DNA of 5,363 nt from NCBI GenBank assembly GCA_003161755.1, contig PMNP01000331.1:7212-12574 (forward strand), in the 5' to 3' direction. The translations under genes were made by a program, and so were the position numbers. The DNA is from Ignavibacteriota bacterium. GTDB taxonomy: Bacteria > Bacteroidota > UBA10030 > UBA6906. How positions within the stretch are numbered: position 1 is the first letter of the stretch; each line of letters opens with the position of its first letter. This document shows, one piece after another, positions 1-5,363 of this stretch. Below the pieces are notes generated by a model. The model searched no databases and was not told where the DNA came from. It saw only the letters and a list, made by a program, of their open reading frames with translations.

Positions 1-30
1 AACAATGGACCCTATCGGGAAGGCAATACC

Positions 31-459
31 ATGCACATTGCCCTGGTACTACTCGCCGCGCTCCGCTTCGTTCAGGGGGGCGATTCACTTCAGCCTCATA
101 ATGAACCGACAATCAGAGAATTGCTGGGAGAATGGAAAAATCGCGACACCACAACATCACTGGAAGTTGGAGGACGGCTCTCCCGGAGGCTTGTAAGCAG
201 CGATACGCTCTTTTTTACAGTGATGGCAACGGACCGGCAGGAATTTGAATCGTGGGTGAATGCGCTTGATCGGACCACCTTCACCATCCTCAATTATGAA
301 GATGATGTGGATGCTCAGCTTGAAACGAGAAAACTTGAGATCCTCCGAGGGTGGATGTTGGATCACATTCGAAAGTTCAAAAATATTCCGGAGTTTCGGG
401 AAATGGCGACGTTCCTCGAGTCAAAACTCAAAGCGATCACCATCGAGCGCGGGAACTGA
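31..459 (+). CDS. Small hypothetical protein, possibly exported
   Basis: I do not recognise this 142-residue protein. The first 17 or so residues (MHIALVLLAALRFVQGG) are hydrophobic and could be a short signal peptide, although the usual positive residues before the core are missing. The rest is soluble, charged and probably mostly helical, with an ELLGEWKN stretch at about residues 29-36 and a C-terminal half rich in Glu, Lys and Arg. I chose the ATG at 31 because a purine-rich GGGAAGG (17-23) lies 7 bases upstream. The frame stays open to the left edge, so the gene may begin outside the window and the hydrophobic stretch could be internal. The stop is TGA at 457-459. The next gene on this strand starts 130 bases later, so co-transcription is uncertain. 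That the ORF is real is fairly likely; its function is unknown. Confidence 0.6.
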   Translation: MHIALVLLAALRFVQGGDSLQPHNEPTIRELLGEWKNRDTTTSLEVGGRLSRRLVSSDTLFFTVMATDRQEFESWVNALDRTTFTILNYEDDVDAQLETRKLEILRGWMLDHIRKFKNIPEFREMATFLESKLKAITIERGN

Positions 460-515
460 AAGCGCAGCTGTTTACGGGTCGAGATAGTCGGAAATTGGCC
501 CAGAGGCACTAGGTT

Positions 516-556
516 GAGGAGGTGTAGAAATTGTGACGGGACCGCAGGTCTCTTGA
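516..556 (+). other. Orphan strong Shine-Dalgarno with 7-codon GTG ORF
   Basis: GAGGAGGTG at 516-524 is a near-perfect match to the anti-SD end of 16S rRNA. Eight bases after it a GTG at 533 opens a frame that ends at TGA 554-556 after only seven codons. That frame is the same as the mntA frame downstream and is open again from 557 to the mntA ATG at 590. It could be a short leader peptide, the remains of a lost gene start, or an earlier start of the nucleotidyltransferase broken by a nonsense codon. The rest of the spacer 460-589 shows nothing further apart from a weak promoter candidate. Confidence 0.3.
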
Positions 557-581
557 CACCCAAAGGCAGATTTTGCACATT
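553..581 (+). promoter_or_regulatory. Weak promoter candidate before mntA
   Basis: A perfect TTGACA lies at 553-558. At a 17-base spacing the -10 position reads CACATT (576-581), which matches TATAAT at only three of six bases. If used, transcription would begin at about 588, making mntA essentially leaderless; this would agree with the lack of an SD before the ATG at 590. The -10 is poor, so this is tentative. Confidence 0.25.
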
Positions 582-589
582 ACCCTCAT

Positions 590-922
590 ATGGTCATATA
601 TCATACATTCGAAGCGCTTCTTGACCGCAGCAGAATGCCGAACGCCGTGGCGCTGCGTGAAATATGCGCGAAGTACTATGTGTCCCGCTTGAAAGCGTTT
701 GGTTCAGTACTGCATGGCTCTTCGCACCCAGAAAGCGATCTTGACATCATCGTGGAGTTTAAACAAGGTAAGACACCAGGCTTCGCCTTTGCAGAACTTG
801 CGTCAGAATTCTCCGCATTTTATGGCCTTTCCGTCGATTTGCACACTTCAGCCAGTCTGAGCAAGTACTTCAAAGACGACGTCCTGCAGGAGGCGAAAGA
901 AATCTATGTCACCGAAGAGTGA
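590..922 (+). CDS. mntA: MntA-type nucleotidyltransferase antitoxin (MNT domain)
   Basis: This is a 110-residue minimal nucleotidyltransferase of the MNT/KNTase-like fold. The signature GS-x10-DxD is exact: G38-S39, ten residues, then D50-L-D52. The third metal-binding acidic residue is D83 in the SVDLHT strand. The C-terminal stretch SKYFKDDVLQEAKEIYV is typical of the family. In characterised HepT-MntA pairs, such as that of Shewanella oneidensis, MntA neutralises the HEPN ribonuclease HepT by adding AMP to a tyrosine of its active site, in the cytoplasm. The start is uncertain. ATG 590 has no SD; the ATG at 635 (residue 16, MPNAVALREIC) gives a more typical family N-terminus but also lacks an SD. 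All catalytic residues are intact, yet no complete hepT follows: only an overlapping 20-codon frame is present (see 906-968). It may be an orphan antitoxin, or may act on a HepT encoded elsewhere. Confidence 0.85.
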   Translation: MVIYHTFEALLDRSRMPNAVALREICAKYYVSRLKAFGSVLHGSSHPESDLDIIVEFKQGKTPGFAFAELASEFSAFYGLSVDLHTSASLSKYFKDDVLQEAKEIYVTEE

Positions 923-968
923 CCTCATTTTGCTCAACACAGAAGCGCGGGATAGAAAGAAGACATAG
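906..968 (+). pseudogene. Possible vestige of a hepT (HEPN toxin) start
   Basis: An ATG at 906 lies inside the last codons of mntA, overlapping them by 17 bases in another frame. This is the classic arrangement in which hepT begins within the end of mntA. The frame reads MSPKSDLILLNTEARDRKKT and stops at TAG 966-968. The opening resembles the way DUF86/HepT proteins start (a charged MS-P-x-x-D segment, then hydrophobic residues), but the helical bundle and the R-x4-H-x-Y catalytic motif are absent. Only 13 bases remain before the end of the convergent thioesterase gene. The simplest reading is that the toxin was deleted, leaving its start. So short a match cannot prove homology, and the frame may be chance. 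Confidence 0.35.
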
Positions 969-981
969 GAGAATGGGGCTT

Positions 982-1443
982 TCATGGTAACAAGGAAGAA
1001 GGCACCTTCTCCTCCACATGCTTCGTGTACAGCTCCACCACCCAGTCCGGGATCTCCGTTGCCCGGCCTGTGCTTGTGGAGACCATCGTGTTAAGGACCC
1101 ATCCCTCCGCGGCGAGTTTCATGCCGTCCTTCCGAAAAATCTGAAATCCCACCCGGACGTCGGTCTTGTCGAAATCCATCATCCATGCCCTGACAACAAC
1201 TGTGTCCCCCATCTGGAGCGGACGTTTGTAGCCGATCTGAACCGACTTGATGAACCAGGTCCATCCTTGTGTCACGAAATCCTTCATGGACATTCCGTAA
1301 CATCTGCCCATTTGATCGTAGCGCGCCGCGAGAAAATAATCGAGATACTTCGATGCATGAACATGGTTGTTCATGTCCACGTCGTCAGGGCGGATGGTGA
1401 GTTCAGTATTAAATCTGCTGTACGAGGGCATGGGGTGTCCCAT
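982..1443 (-). CDS. Acyl-CoA thioesterase, hotdog fold (YbgC/FadM-like, 4HBT)
   Basis: The 153-residue product matches the normal length of single-domain 4HBT thioesterases, which hydrolyse acyl-CoA or acyl-ACP thioesters in the cytoplasm. The active-site segment is at residues 18-41 (R18-PDD-V-D23-MNNHV-H-ASKY33-LDY36-FLAA-R41). It follows the family pattern R-x-x-D-x-D-x3-H-V-x5-Y-x2-Y-x3-A-R, with D23 at the place of the catalytic aspartate of 4-hydroxybenzoyl-CoA thioesterase. The hotdog strands follow (WFIKSVQIGYKRPLQMGD, about 63-80), ending near residue 122. The substrate cannot be predicted. The gene starts six bases after the LarE stop. AAGGA lies only 3 bases before the ATG at 1443, and another ATG at codon 5 (PSYSRF follows) is possible. 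It is probably translated from the LarE transcript. It is convergent with mntA, and I see no terminator between them. Confidence 0.87.
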   Translation of the reverse strand: MGHPMPSYSRFNTELTIRPDDVDMNNHVHASKYLDYFLAARYDQMGRCYGMSMKDFVTQGWTWFIKSVQIGYKRPLQMGDTVVVRAWMMDFDKTDVRVGFQIFRKDGMKLAAEGWVLNTMVSTSTGRATEIPDWVVELYTKHVEEKVPSSLLP

Positions 1444-1449
1444 TAATCC

Positions 1450-2310
1450 TTACGTCTGCTTCAGGTAGCCCGCCTTCTCTTTTTCGCTCAGCACCTCATT
1501 CATCGAGCCCGTCCGGTAGCCCTGGAGATCCAGTGTAACGTAGATAAACCCAAGAGACTTAAGGTGACTCACCATCCGTTCGCGAAGGTCACGTTCGAGC
1601 ATCCGGGGCATGTCTTCCTGCGCGATTTCCACGCGGGCGGTCTTCTCGTCGTGGAACCGCACGCGAAACCGACGGAACCCCGCATCCCGCAAAAACGTCT
1701 CTGCAGAATCAATGCGCGAAAGATTTTCCCGGCTGATCCCGGTTCCGTAAGGGAACCGTGAGGAAAGGCAGGCAAACGAAGGCTTATCCCATGTCGGCAG
1801 GCCCAGCAACCGGGAAAGAGCGCGCACATTGTCTTTCGACATTCCTGCTTCAAGCAAGGGAGATCGCACGTTCTTCTCCGACTTCGCGCGCATGCCGGGT
1901 CTGAAATCCCCCTCATCGTCGGTGATTGTGCCATCGGCGATCCAAGCTATGCCTTCAGCGGCAGCGACTTCCTGCAGCTTGCCGAATAATTCTGTCTTGC
2001 AGAAGTAACACCGGTCGGGAGGGTTTTCACGGAATTTTAGATCATCGGTCTCTTCGGTGTGGACAATAACGAATCGCGCCCCAAGCTGCCCGGCAAGGCC
2101 AAGGGCTTCCTCAAACTCTCTGGTCGGATAGGTTTCCGATTGGCCAATCATCGCCAGAGCATTCCGGCCAAGTTCGTCCACCGCGACTTTCAACAAGAGC
2201 GTGCTGTCGACCCCTCCCGAGAACCCAATCGCCACACTCTTCATGTCGCGCAGGATTGTTCGAAGGGCTTCATATTGTTTTTGCAGATCGCCGTCAATAA
2301 TCTCCATCAT
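1450..2310 (-). CDS. larE: LarE-type ATP-dependent sulfur transferase
   Basis: LarE activates the pyridinium dicarboxylate precursor of the nickel-pincer nucleotide (NPN, cofactor of lactate racemase and related enzymes) by AMPylation and then inserts sulfur. The protein has an N-terminal PP-loop ATP pyrophosphatase motif, FSGGVDSTLL (about residues 30-39, counting from the ATG used here), then PDRCYFCKTELF (about 98-109), the family motif KPSFACLSSRFPYGTG (about 176-191), and a C-terminal domain to residue 286. The three cysteines, C101, C104 and C181, are the only ones. This fits the type holding a [4Fe-4S] cluster on three cysteines, rather than the type that gives up the sulfur of one cysteine. 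I chose the ATG at 2310: AGAGGA (2316-2321 on the complement) is 5 bases upstream. ATG 2307 is equally possible; GTG 2313 is too close to the SD. No larB, larC or larA is in the window. The thioesterase follows directly. Confidence 0.9.
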   Translation of the reverse strand: MMEIIDGDLQKQYEALRTILRDMKSVAIGFSGGVDSTLLLKVAVDELGRNALAMIGQSETYPTREFEEALGLAGQLGARFVIVHTEETDDLKFRENPPDRCYFCKTELFGKLQEVAAAEGIAWIADGTITDDEGDFRPGMRAKSEKNVRSPLLEAGMSKDNVRALSRLLGLPTWDKPSFACLSSRFPYGTGISRENLSRIDSAETFLRDAGFRRFRVRFHDEKTARVEIAQEDMPRMLERDLRERMVSHLKSLGFIYVTLDLQGYRTGSMNEVLSEKEKAGYLKQT

Positions 2311-2323
2311 CACATTCCTCTAT

Positions 2324-2353
2324 AAACAAAAAACGCCACGCCGTGGCGTGGCG
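2324..2353 (-). terminator. Intrinsic terminator after the TPR gene
   Basis: On the minus strand CGCCACGCC-AC-GGCGTGGCG (2353 down to 2334) is a perfect 9-bp inverted repeat with a 2-base centre, in practice about 8 bp with a 4-base loop. It is followed by TTTTTTGTTT. It lies 20 bases beyond the TPR stop codon. The T-run is on the minus strand only, so the terminator works leftward. It separates the TPR gene from larE, whose SD begins 3 bases after the T-tract; larE therefore needs read-through or a promoter overlapping this site. Confidence 0.8.
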
Positions 2354-2373
2354 CAAAAAGCGTTGTACGGCAA

Positions 2374-3798
2374 TTACTTTTTTAACACACTTTTAAATTC
2401 TTTCATCCCCTTGGCTCCCGGAAAATCCTGTTCAAATGCCGAGCGCTTTTCCGGATCGAGCTGGAATGAGCTCTTCAGCGACTCTGCGGCTTCATAGAGC
2501 CGGTTCATCAGAATAAGCGCCTTCGCGCGGTTGTAATAACTCTCGGCTGAATAGGGGTTCGCATCGACCGACCGGTCAAAGGCCTTCAATGCCTGCTTGA
2601 GGTATCCCAGTTCGAGGAGGGTCTCGCCGTAGTCGAGCCATGCCTCGAAGTTGTCAGGCTCGAGCTTTGTTACCATCCTATAGCTGAGCAGTGATTCCCT
2701 GACCCTTCCCATATTATAGAGAAGATCCGCCTTGGCGTACCAGAGTTCTGGGTATTCCCTGCAGATTCCGAGCGCCCGGTTGTAGTCCGTCAGCGCTTTC
2801 CGGGCCTGATCGATGGAGTCGTAGCAGCTGCCTCTTCCGAAATACGATTCGTAATGATTCGGATCAAACGTGAGAGCTTCTGAGAAGCAGCGAATGGCCT
2901 CAGCGATGTCACCCATTTCTTCGAAGGCATTGCCGAGGTTGTGCCAGGCGGGGACATCTTTCGGCTCCAGGCGGAGGGTCTCGTGGTAACAGGAAATCGC
3001 ATCGTGCAGTCTGCCGAGGTTGGCAAGGGCATTTCCCTTGTTGTACCAGGCAGCGGCGAATTCAGGATGGATAGCCAGAGCCAGTTCGTAACTCTCTATG
3101 GCTCTGTGAGGCTGCATCATTCGGTTCAGAACGATGCCGCGATTGTACCAGGCGTTGTGATTGAAGGGATCAAGACGCAGGTGCTGTTCGTAACATCGGA
3201 ATGACTCGCCGGGTTTGTCCAGGTAGTCATGGCAATACCCCAGTTCATTCCAGGCATCCTTGTGGCTTTGGTCAACATCGAGGATGGACTTAAAAAGAGC
3301 GATCGCCTCGACGTAGCGCCCTGCCTTCTCCAGCGCTGCGCCCTTGTTGAACTGCGCTTCCATATTTCCCGGGTCGACGGTGAGAGCCTGGTCGAAACAT
3401 GCAATGGCATCTCCGCTTCTACCCAGATCATCCAGCGTAATCCCTTTGTTGATCAAGAGCTCGGGATCAACGGGATTCTCCTGCAAAGCCCGTTCGAAGC
3501 ATTCCAAGGCCTCGTCATGCCTGAGCAGGTTGTTCAAAATTATCCCCTTGCGGTGCCAATTCTCGGAGCTGTAGGGGATGAGGGAGAGGATCTGAACGAC
3601 AAAATGGAGGGCATCTTCGTATTTCTCCTGATCCATATAGTAGGCGACAATCTCTTCCAGCGCCTCTACATTGGTAATATCAGGGGATTTGTCCTTGAGC
3701 ATCTCCCGGAAACGGCTCAATTCCTCTTCAAAATGTTCGCGCCGACGTTCTTCGTCTTCCGGGTCGTCGTCAAATCCGCCATAGTCCAGAATGCTCAT
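2374..3798 (-). CDS. Cytoplasmic TPR protein with 12 tandem repeats
   Basis: The 474-residue protein is almost wholly tetratricopeptide repeats. After an acidic N-terminal tail (residues 1-43, rich in Asp and Glu), twelve repeats of exactly 34 residues run without a break from about 44 to 451, and a short tail ends in KEFKSVLKK. The TPR pattern is clear: W/Y at position 4, N-K/R-G at 6-8, A at 20, A/S near 27 and P near 32, for example AAAWYNKGNALANLGRLHDA at 248-267. Such solenoids bind partner proteins or peptides; no enzymatic domain is attached. There is no signal peptide or membrane segment, so it should be cytoplasmic. The ATG at 3798 is supported by AAGAGG 8 bases upstream (complement of 3807-3812). 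It is divergent from yggS across 182 bases and ends in its own terminator. Its partner and process cannot be told from the sequence. Confidence 0.92.
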   Translation of the reverse strand: MSILDYGGFDDDPEDEERRREHFEEELSRFREMLKDKSPDITNVEALEEIVAYYMDQEKYEDALHFVVQILSLIPYSSENWHRKGIILNNLLRHDEALECFERALQENPVDPELLINKGITLDDLGRSGDAIACFDQALTVDPGNMEAQFNKGAALEKAGRYVEAIALFKSILDVDQSHKDAWNELGYCHDYLDKPGESFRCYEQHLRLDPFNHNAWYNRGIVLNRMMQPHRAIESYELALAIHPEFAAAWYNKGNALANLGRLHDAISCYHETLRLEPKDVPAWHNLGNAFEEMGDIAEAIRCFSEALTFDPNHYESYFGRGSCYDSIDQARKALTDYNRALGICREYPELWYAKADLLYNMGRVRESLLSYRMVTKLEPDNFEAWLDYGETLLELGYLKQALKAFDRSVDANPYSAESYYNRAKALILMNRLYEAAESLKSSFQLDPEKRSAFEQDFPGAKGMKEFKSVLKK

Positions 3799-3826
3799 GG
3801 AACTCGCCTCTTCACTGTGGAGCAGG

Positions 3827-3837
3827 TCACTCAGTGA
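3827..3837. repeat. Short inverted repeat in the leader of the TPR gene
   Basis: TCACT-C-AGTGA is an 11-base imperfect palindrome with 5-base arms, inside the wider GGTCACTCAGTGAGCC, about 30 bases before the TPR start codon. A second TCACTG lies at 3812-3817. It could be a small operator or an mRNA hairpin, but repeats this short occur by chance. Confidence 0.25.
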
Positions 3838-3935
3838 GCCATCTGTTTCAAGTAACAGAAAAAATGGTATGAAGTCTAGATACGGATTTGGGGCTTTGGG
3901 GGAGGTTTTGCGGTGGTTTTATCCCCGCAAGTTCG

Positions 3936-3964
3936 TTGATTTTCAACACATGAGGGCGTATATT
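3936..3964 (+). promoter_or_regulatory. Sigma70-like promoter of yggS operon
   Basis: TTGATT at 3936-3941 (four of six -35 bases) is followed after exactly 17 bases by TATATT at 3959-3964 (five of six -10 bases). Transcription should begin near 3971, about 10 bases before the yggS ATG, leaving no room for an SD. None is seen, which supports the placement. It probably drives yggS, the DivIVA-domain gene and the phosphorylase gene. Confidence 0.6.
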
Positions 3965-3980
3965 ATGCATCTCAATTCAA

Positions 3981-4679
3981 ATGATTGCTGAAAGCCTCGA
4001 AAACATACGGGAAAGGATTAGGGGCGCCTGCGCCAGGGTGGGGCGCGACTCTTCCGCAGTGACTCTGGTTGCCGTTGCCAAGACTTTTCCAGTAGAACGA
4101 GTCTTGGAGGCGGTGCGGGCAGGTGCCGTCGACATCGGCGAGAACTATATGCAGGAGCTTGCGGAAAAGCGGAAGGTGCTCGAAGGCGAATCCGTCCGCT
4201 GGCATTTCATTGGCCACCTCCAGAGAAACAAGGTGCGCCAGGTCGTCCCGTGGGTTCATCTGATTCATGCTGTCGACAGCAAAGACCTTGCGCAAGAGAT
4301 TGATACGCGGGGGCATGCGTCAGGATCCATAGTCGATATTCTTCTTGAGGTAAATACCACGGGGGAGAACTCGAAGTTCGGTGTAGCTCCGGATGCGGTG
4401 CTCCCGCTGGTCCAGGGGTTGGCGCAATTCCGGTCGTTGCGCATCGACGGATTGATGACGATCGGGCCGTTCCTTCCCGACCCTGAAGGTTCGCGGCCAA
4501 TGTTCAGGTTGCTGCGGACACTTCGGGATCAGGCGGCCTCGCTCGGACCGACCAACGCACCGATGTGCCATCTTTCGATGGGGATGACCGGAGATTTTGA
4601 GGTGGCTGTGGAGGAAGGCGCCACGCTCGTTCGGATTGGTACAGCGATTTTCGGTTCAAGAAAGAAGAAGGAACAGTAG
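3981..4679 (+). CDS. yggS: YggS/PLPBP family PLP homeostasis protein
   Basis: This 232-residue protein is a full-length member of the YggS/YlmE/PROSC family: a single TIM-barrel domain of alanine-racemase fold type III that binds pyridoxal 5'-phosphate and keeps cellular PLP and amino-acid pools balanced, without a firmly known enzymatic reaction. K34 in TLVAVAKTFP is the PLP-binding lysine. Other family motifs are DIGENYMQEL (51-60), WHFIGHLQRNK (74-84), the VNTTGENSKFG loop (124-134), and the C-terminal phosphate-binding segment LSMGMTGDFEVA followed by GATLVRIGTAIFG (198-225). The ATG at 3981 matches the usual N-terminus. It has no SD and probably lies only about 10 bases after the transcription start. 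It is the first gene of the right-hand operon; the DivIVA-domain gene follows after 71 bases. Firmicutes keep the homologue ylmE near divIVA as well. Confidence 0.95.
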   Translation: MIAESLENIRERIRGACARVGRDSSAVTLVAVAKTFPVERVLEAVRAGAVDIGENYMQELAEKRKVLEGESVRWHFIGHLQRNKVRQVVPWVHLIHAVDSKDLAQEIDTRGHASGSIVDILLEVNTTGENSKFGVAPDAVLPLVQGLAQFRSLRIDGLMTIGPFLPDPEGSRPMFRLLRTLRDQAASLGPTNAPMCHLSMGMTGDFEVAVEEGATLVRIGTAIFGSRKKKEQ

Positions 4680-4750
4680 ACCTCATTTCCTGAGGACGAT
4701 CCCGGAGAAAGCAGGAAACAGCTCCGGCGGCTGGACGAAAGGATTTGCCC

Positions 4751-5308
4751 ATGAAGATGACCCCGCTCGACATCCGAAAACAGGAATTCAAGAAAGTGAT
4801 GAGAGGATACGATCCTGTGGAGGTGGATACATTCCTGGAGACACTGGCTACTGAAATGGAGGAGCAGCTTCGTCAGCAGAAGGAGCTCCGTGACCGGACG
4901 CTGGAACTGGATACGCAGCTCAAGGACTATAAGCAGGTCGAAAGGACTTTGCAGCAGACCTTGCTCCAGGCCCAGGAGGTGACAGGGAAGACCTACGAGT
5001 CCGCCCGGCGGGAAGGTGAAGCGATCGTGCGGGAATCTGAATCGCGGGCAGCGACAATCATGGAAAATGCCAACCGCGAAGTGGCGCGGCTGGGAAACGA
5101 ACTGAGCCAATTGAAGATCCGGCGGGAATCACTCATCGGGCGGCTCCGCATCCTGCTGAGCTCGGAGCTCGACCTGCTCAGGACCATGGACCAGGGCCTG
5201 GAAGACGTTCTCACCCCTCCTCCGTCGCTCGGATCAGGAAAACAACAACTTGATGTCGAATCCGTTGTCAATGCGATAAGCCATGACCGACCTGCGCAAA
5301 CACGTTAA
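4751..5308 (+). CDS. DivIVA-domain coiled-coil protein
   Basis: The 185-residue protein opens with the DivIVA lipid-binding domain: MTPLDIRKQEFKKVMRGYDP (residues 3-22), then VEVDTFLE (23-30). The R-G-Y-D turn at 18-21 aligns with the membrane-inserting loop of Bacillus DivIVA; the phenylalanine at 17 is replaced by methionine, which is still hydrophobic. A long charged and Gln-rich coiled coil covers about 31-150, followed by a short Pro/Gly/Ser-rich tail. DivIVA proteins assemble at negatively curved membrane, at septa or poles, and recruit division or envelope factors; the partner here is unknown. I chose ATG 4751 because AAAGGA (4738-4743) lies 7 bases upstream. TTG 4745 lies only one base after that SD, and ATG 4757 is a weaker choice. 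The end overlaps the phosphorylase gene by 26 bases, which suggests translational coupling. Confidence 0.88.
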   Translation: MKMTPLDIRKQEFKKVMRGYDPVEVDTFLETLATEMEEQLRQQKELRDRTLELDTQLKDYKQVERTLQQTLLQAQEVTGKTYESARREGEAIVRESESRAATIMENANREVARLGNELSQLKIRRESLIGRLRILLSSELDLLRTMDQGLEDVLTPPPSLGSGKQQLDVESVVNAISHDRPAQTR

Positions 5309-5363
5309 CGAAGCCGTCGCGGCACTCCGCAAGAAGACGCCGCTCGAACCCTTGATCGGGATC
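5283..5363 (+). CDS. Purine nucleoside phosphorylase, N-terminus only
   Basis: The frame opens with ATG at 5283 and runs off the right edge after 27 codons: MTDLRKHVNEAVAALRKK, then TPLEPLIGI. It resembles the start of trimeric purine nucleoside phosphorylases, where a helix with an (I/L)R-x-K-T pattern leads into the first strand, usually continuing I-L-G-S/T-G-L-G; the window stops just before that motif. These enzymes split purine nucleosides with phosphate for purine salvage. The start overlaps the end of the DivIVA-domain gene in another frame, as expected for coupled translation. The diagnostic motifs are outside the window, so the assignment is probable, not proven. Confidence 0.6.
   Translation, partial: MTDLRKHVNEAVAALRKKTPLEPLIGI

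Noticed and set aside
989..1012. GAAGG-CA-CCTTC near the 3' end of the thioesterase gene as a convergent terminator
   Set aside because: It lies within the coding region, has a loop too small to form well, and no T-tract on either side.
1018..1446. Open frame of 142 codons on the plus strand
   Set aside because: It is the complement of the thioesterase gene, whose active-site pattern is plain on the minus strand.
3229..3837. Open frame of 202 codons on the plus strand
   Set aside because: It lies almost wholly antisense to the TPR gene, whose 12 regular repeats prove the minus-strand frame; the translation has no family character.
3842..3858. TCTGTT-TCAAGT-AACAGA inverted repeat in the divergent spacer
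   Set aside because: A 6-bp stem with no T-run in the needed direction on either strand; not a terminator, and too short to call an operator.
4681..4695. CCTCA-TTTCC-TGAGG hairpin after yggS as terminator
   Set aside because: The stem is only 5 bp and no T-run follows; the operon probably continues into the DivIVA-domain gene.
4702..4727. CCGGAG ... CTCCGG inverted repeat between yggS and the DivIVA-domain gene
   Set aside because: A 6-bp stem with a 14-base loop and no T-run; expected by chance in GC-rich sequence.
4745..4750. TTG at 4745 as start of the DivIVA-domain gene
   Set aside because: It lies only one base after the AAAGGA SD; ATG 4751 has a 7-base spacing and gives the usual DivIVA N-terminus.
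4529..5110. Open frame of 193 codons on the minus strand
   Set aside because: It is opposite yggS and the DivIVA-domain gene, both clearly recognised by motifs.

Overview
The window is an ordinary-density bacterial chromosome segment with six complete protein genes, one gene cut by the right edge, one probable gene vestige and a few regulatory sites. No rRNA, tRNA, CRISPR array or insertion sequence is visible. The organism cannot be named from the sequence. A TPR protein, a YggS gene next to a DivIVA-domain gene and a purine nucleoside phosphorylase, moderately high GC, and a mix of clear Shine-Dalgarno (SD) sites and starts without one would fit the Bacteroidota/Ignavibacteria neighbourhood or another free-living environmental lineage. 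That placement is inference.

Left part (1-981, plus strand): a small protein of unknown function with a possible signal peptide (31-459); a 130-base spacer holding an unusually strong SD that leads nowhere; and an MNT-domain nucleotidyltransferase of the MntA antitoxin type (590-922). MntA normally overlaps the start of a HEPN toxin gene, hepT. Here an overlapping start codon is present, but that reading frame dies after 20 codons, so the toxin appears to be lost and the antitoxin orphaned.

Middle part (982-3798, minus strand): transcription runs right to left through a 12-repeat TPR protein, a terminator hairpin, a LarE-type sulfur transferase and a YbgC/FadM-like hotdog thioesterase. LarE and the thioesterase are six bases apart and probably co-transcribed. 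LarE carries exactly three cysteines, in the arrangement expected of the iron-sulfur type rather than the sacrificial-cysteine type.

Right part (3799-5363): a 182-base divergent spacer carries a good sigma70-like promoter just before yggS. yggS is followed by a DivIVA-domain coiled-coil gene, which overlaps the start of a purine nucleoside phosphorylase gene by 26 bases. The three look like one operon joining PLP homeostasis, a polar or septal scaffold protein and purine salvage. The yggS/divIVA pairing recalls the ylm-divIVA division cluster of Gram-positive bacteria.

No wholly new system is evident. The most useful points are the orphan MntA with its hepT vestige, the three-cysteine LarE, and the yggS-divIVA-PNP arrangement with its nearly leaderless promoter.
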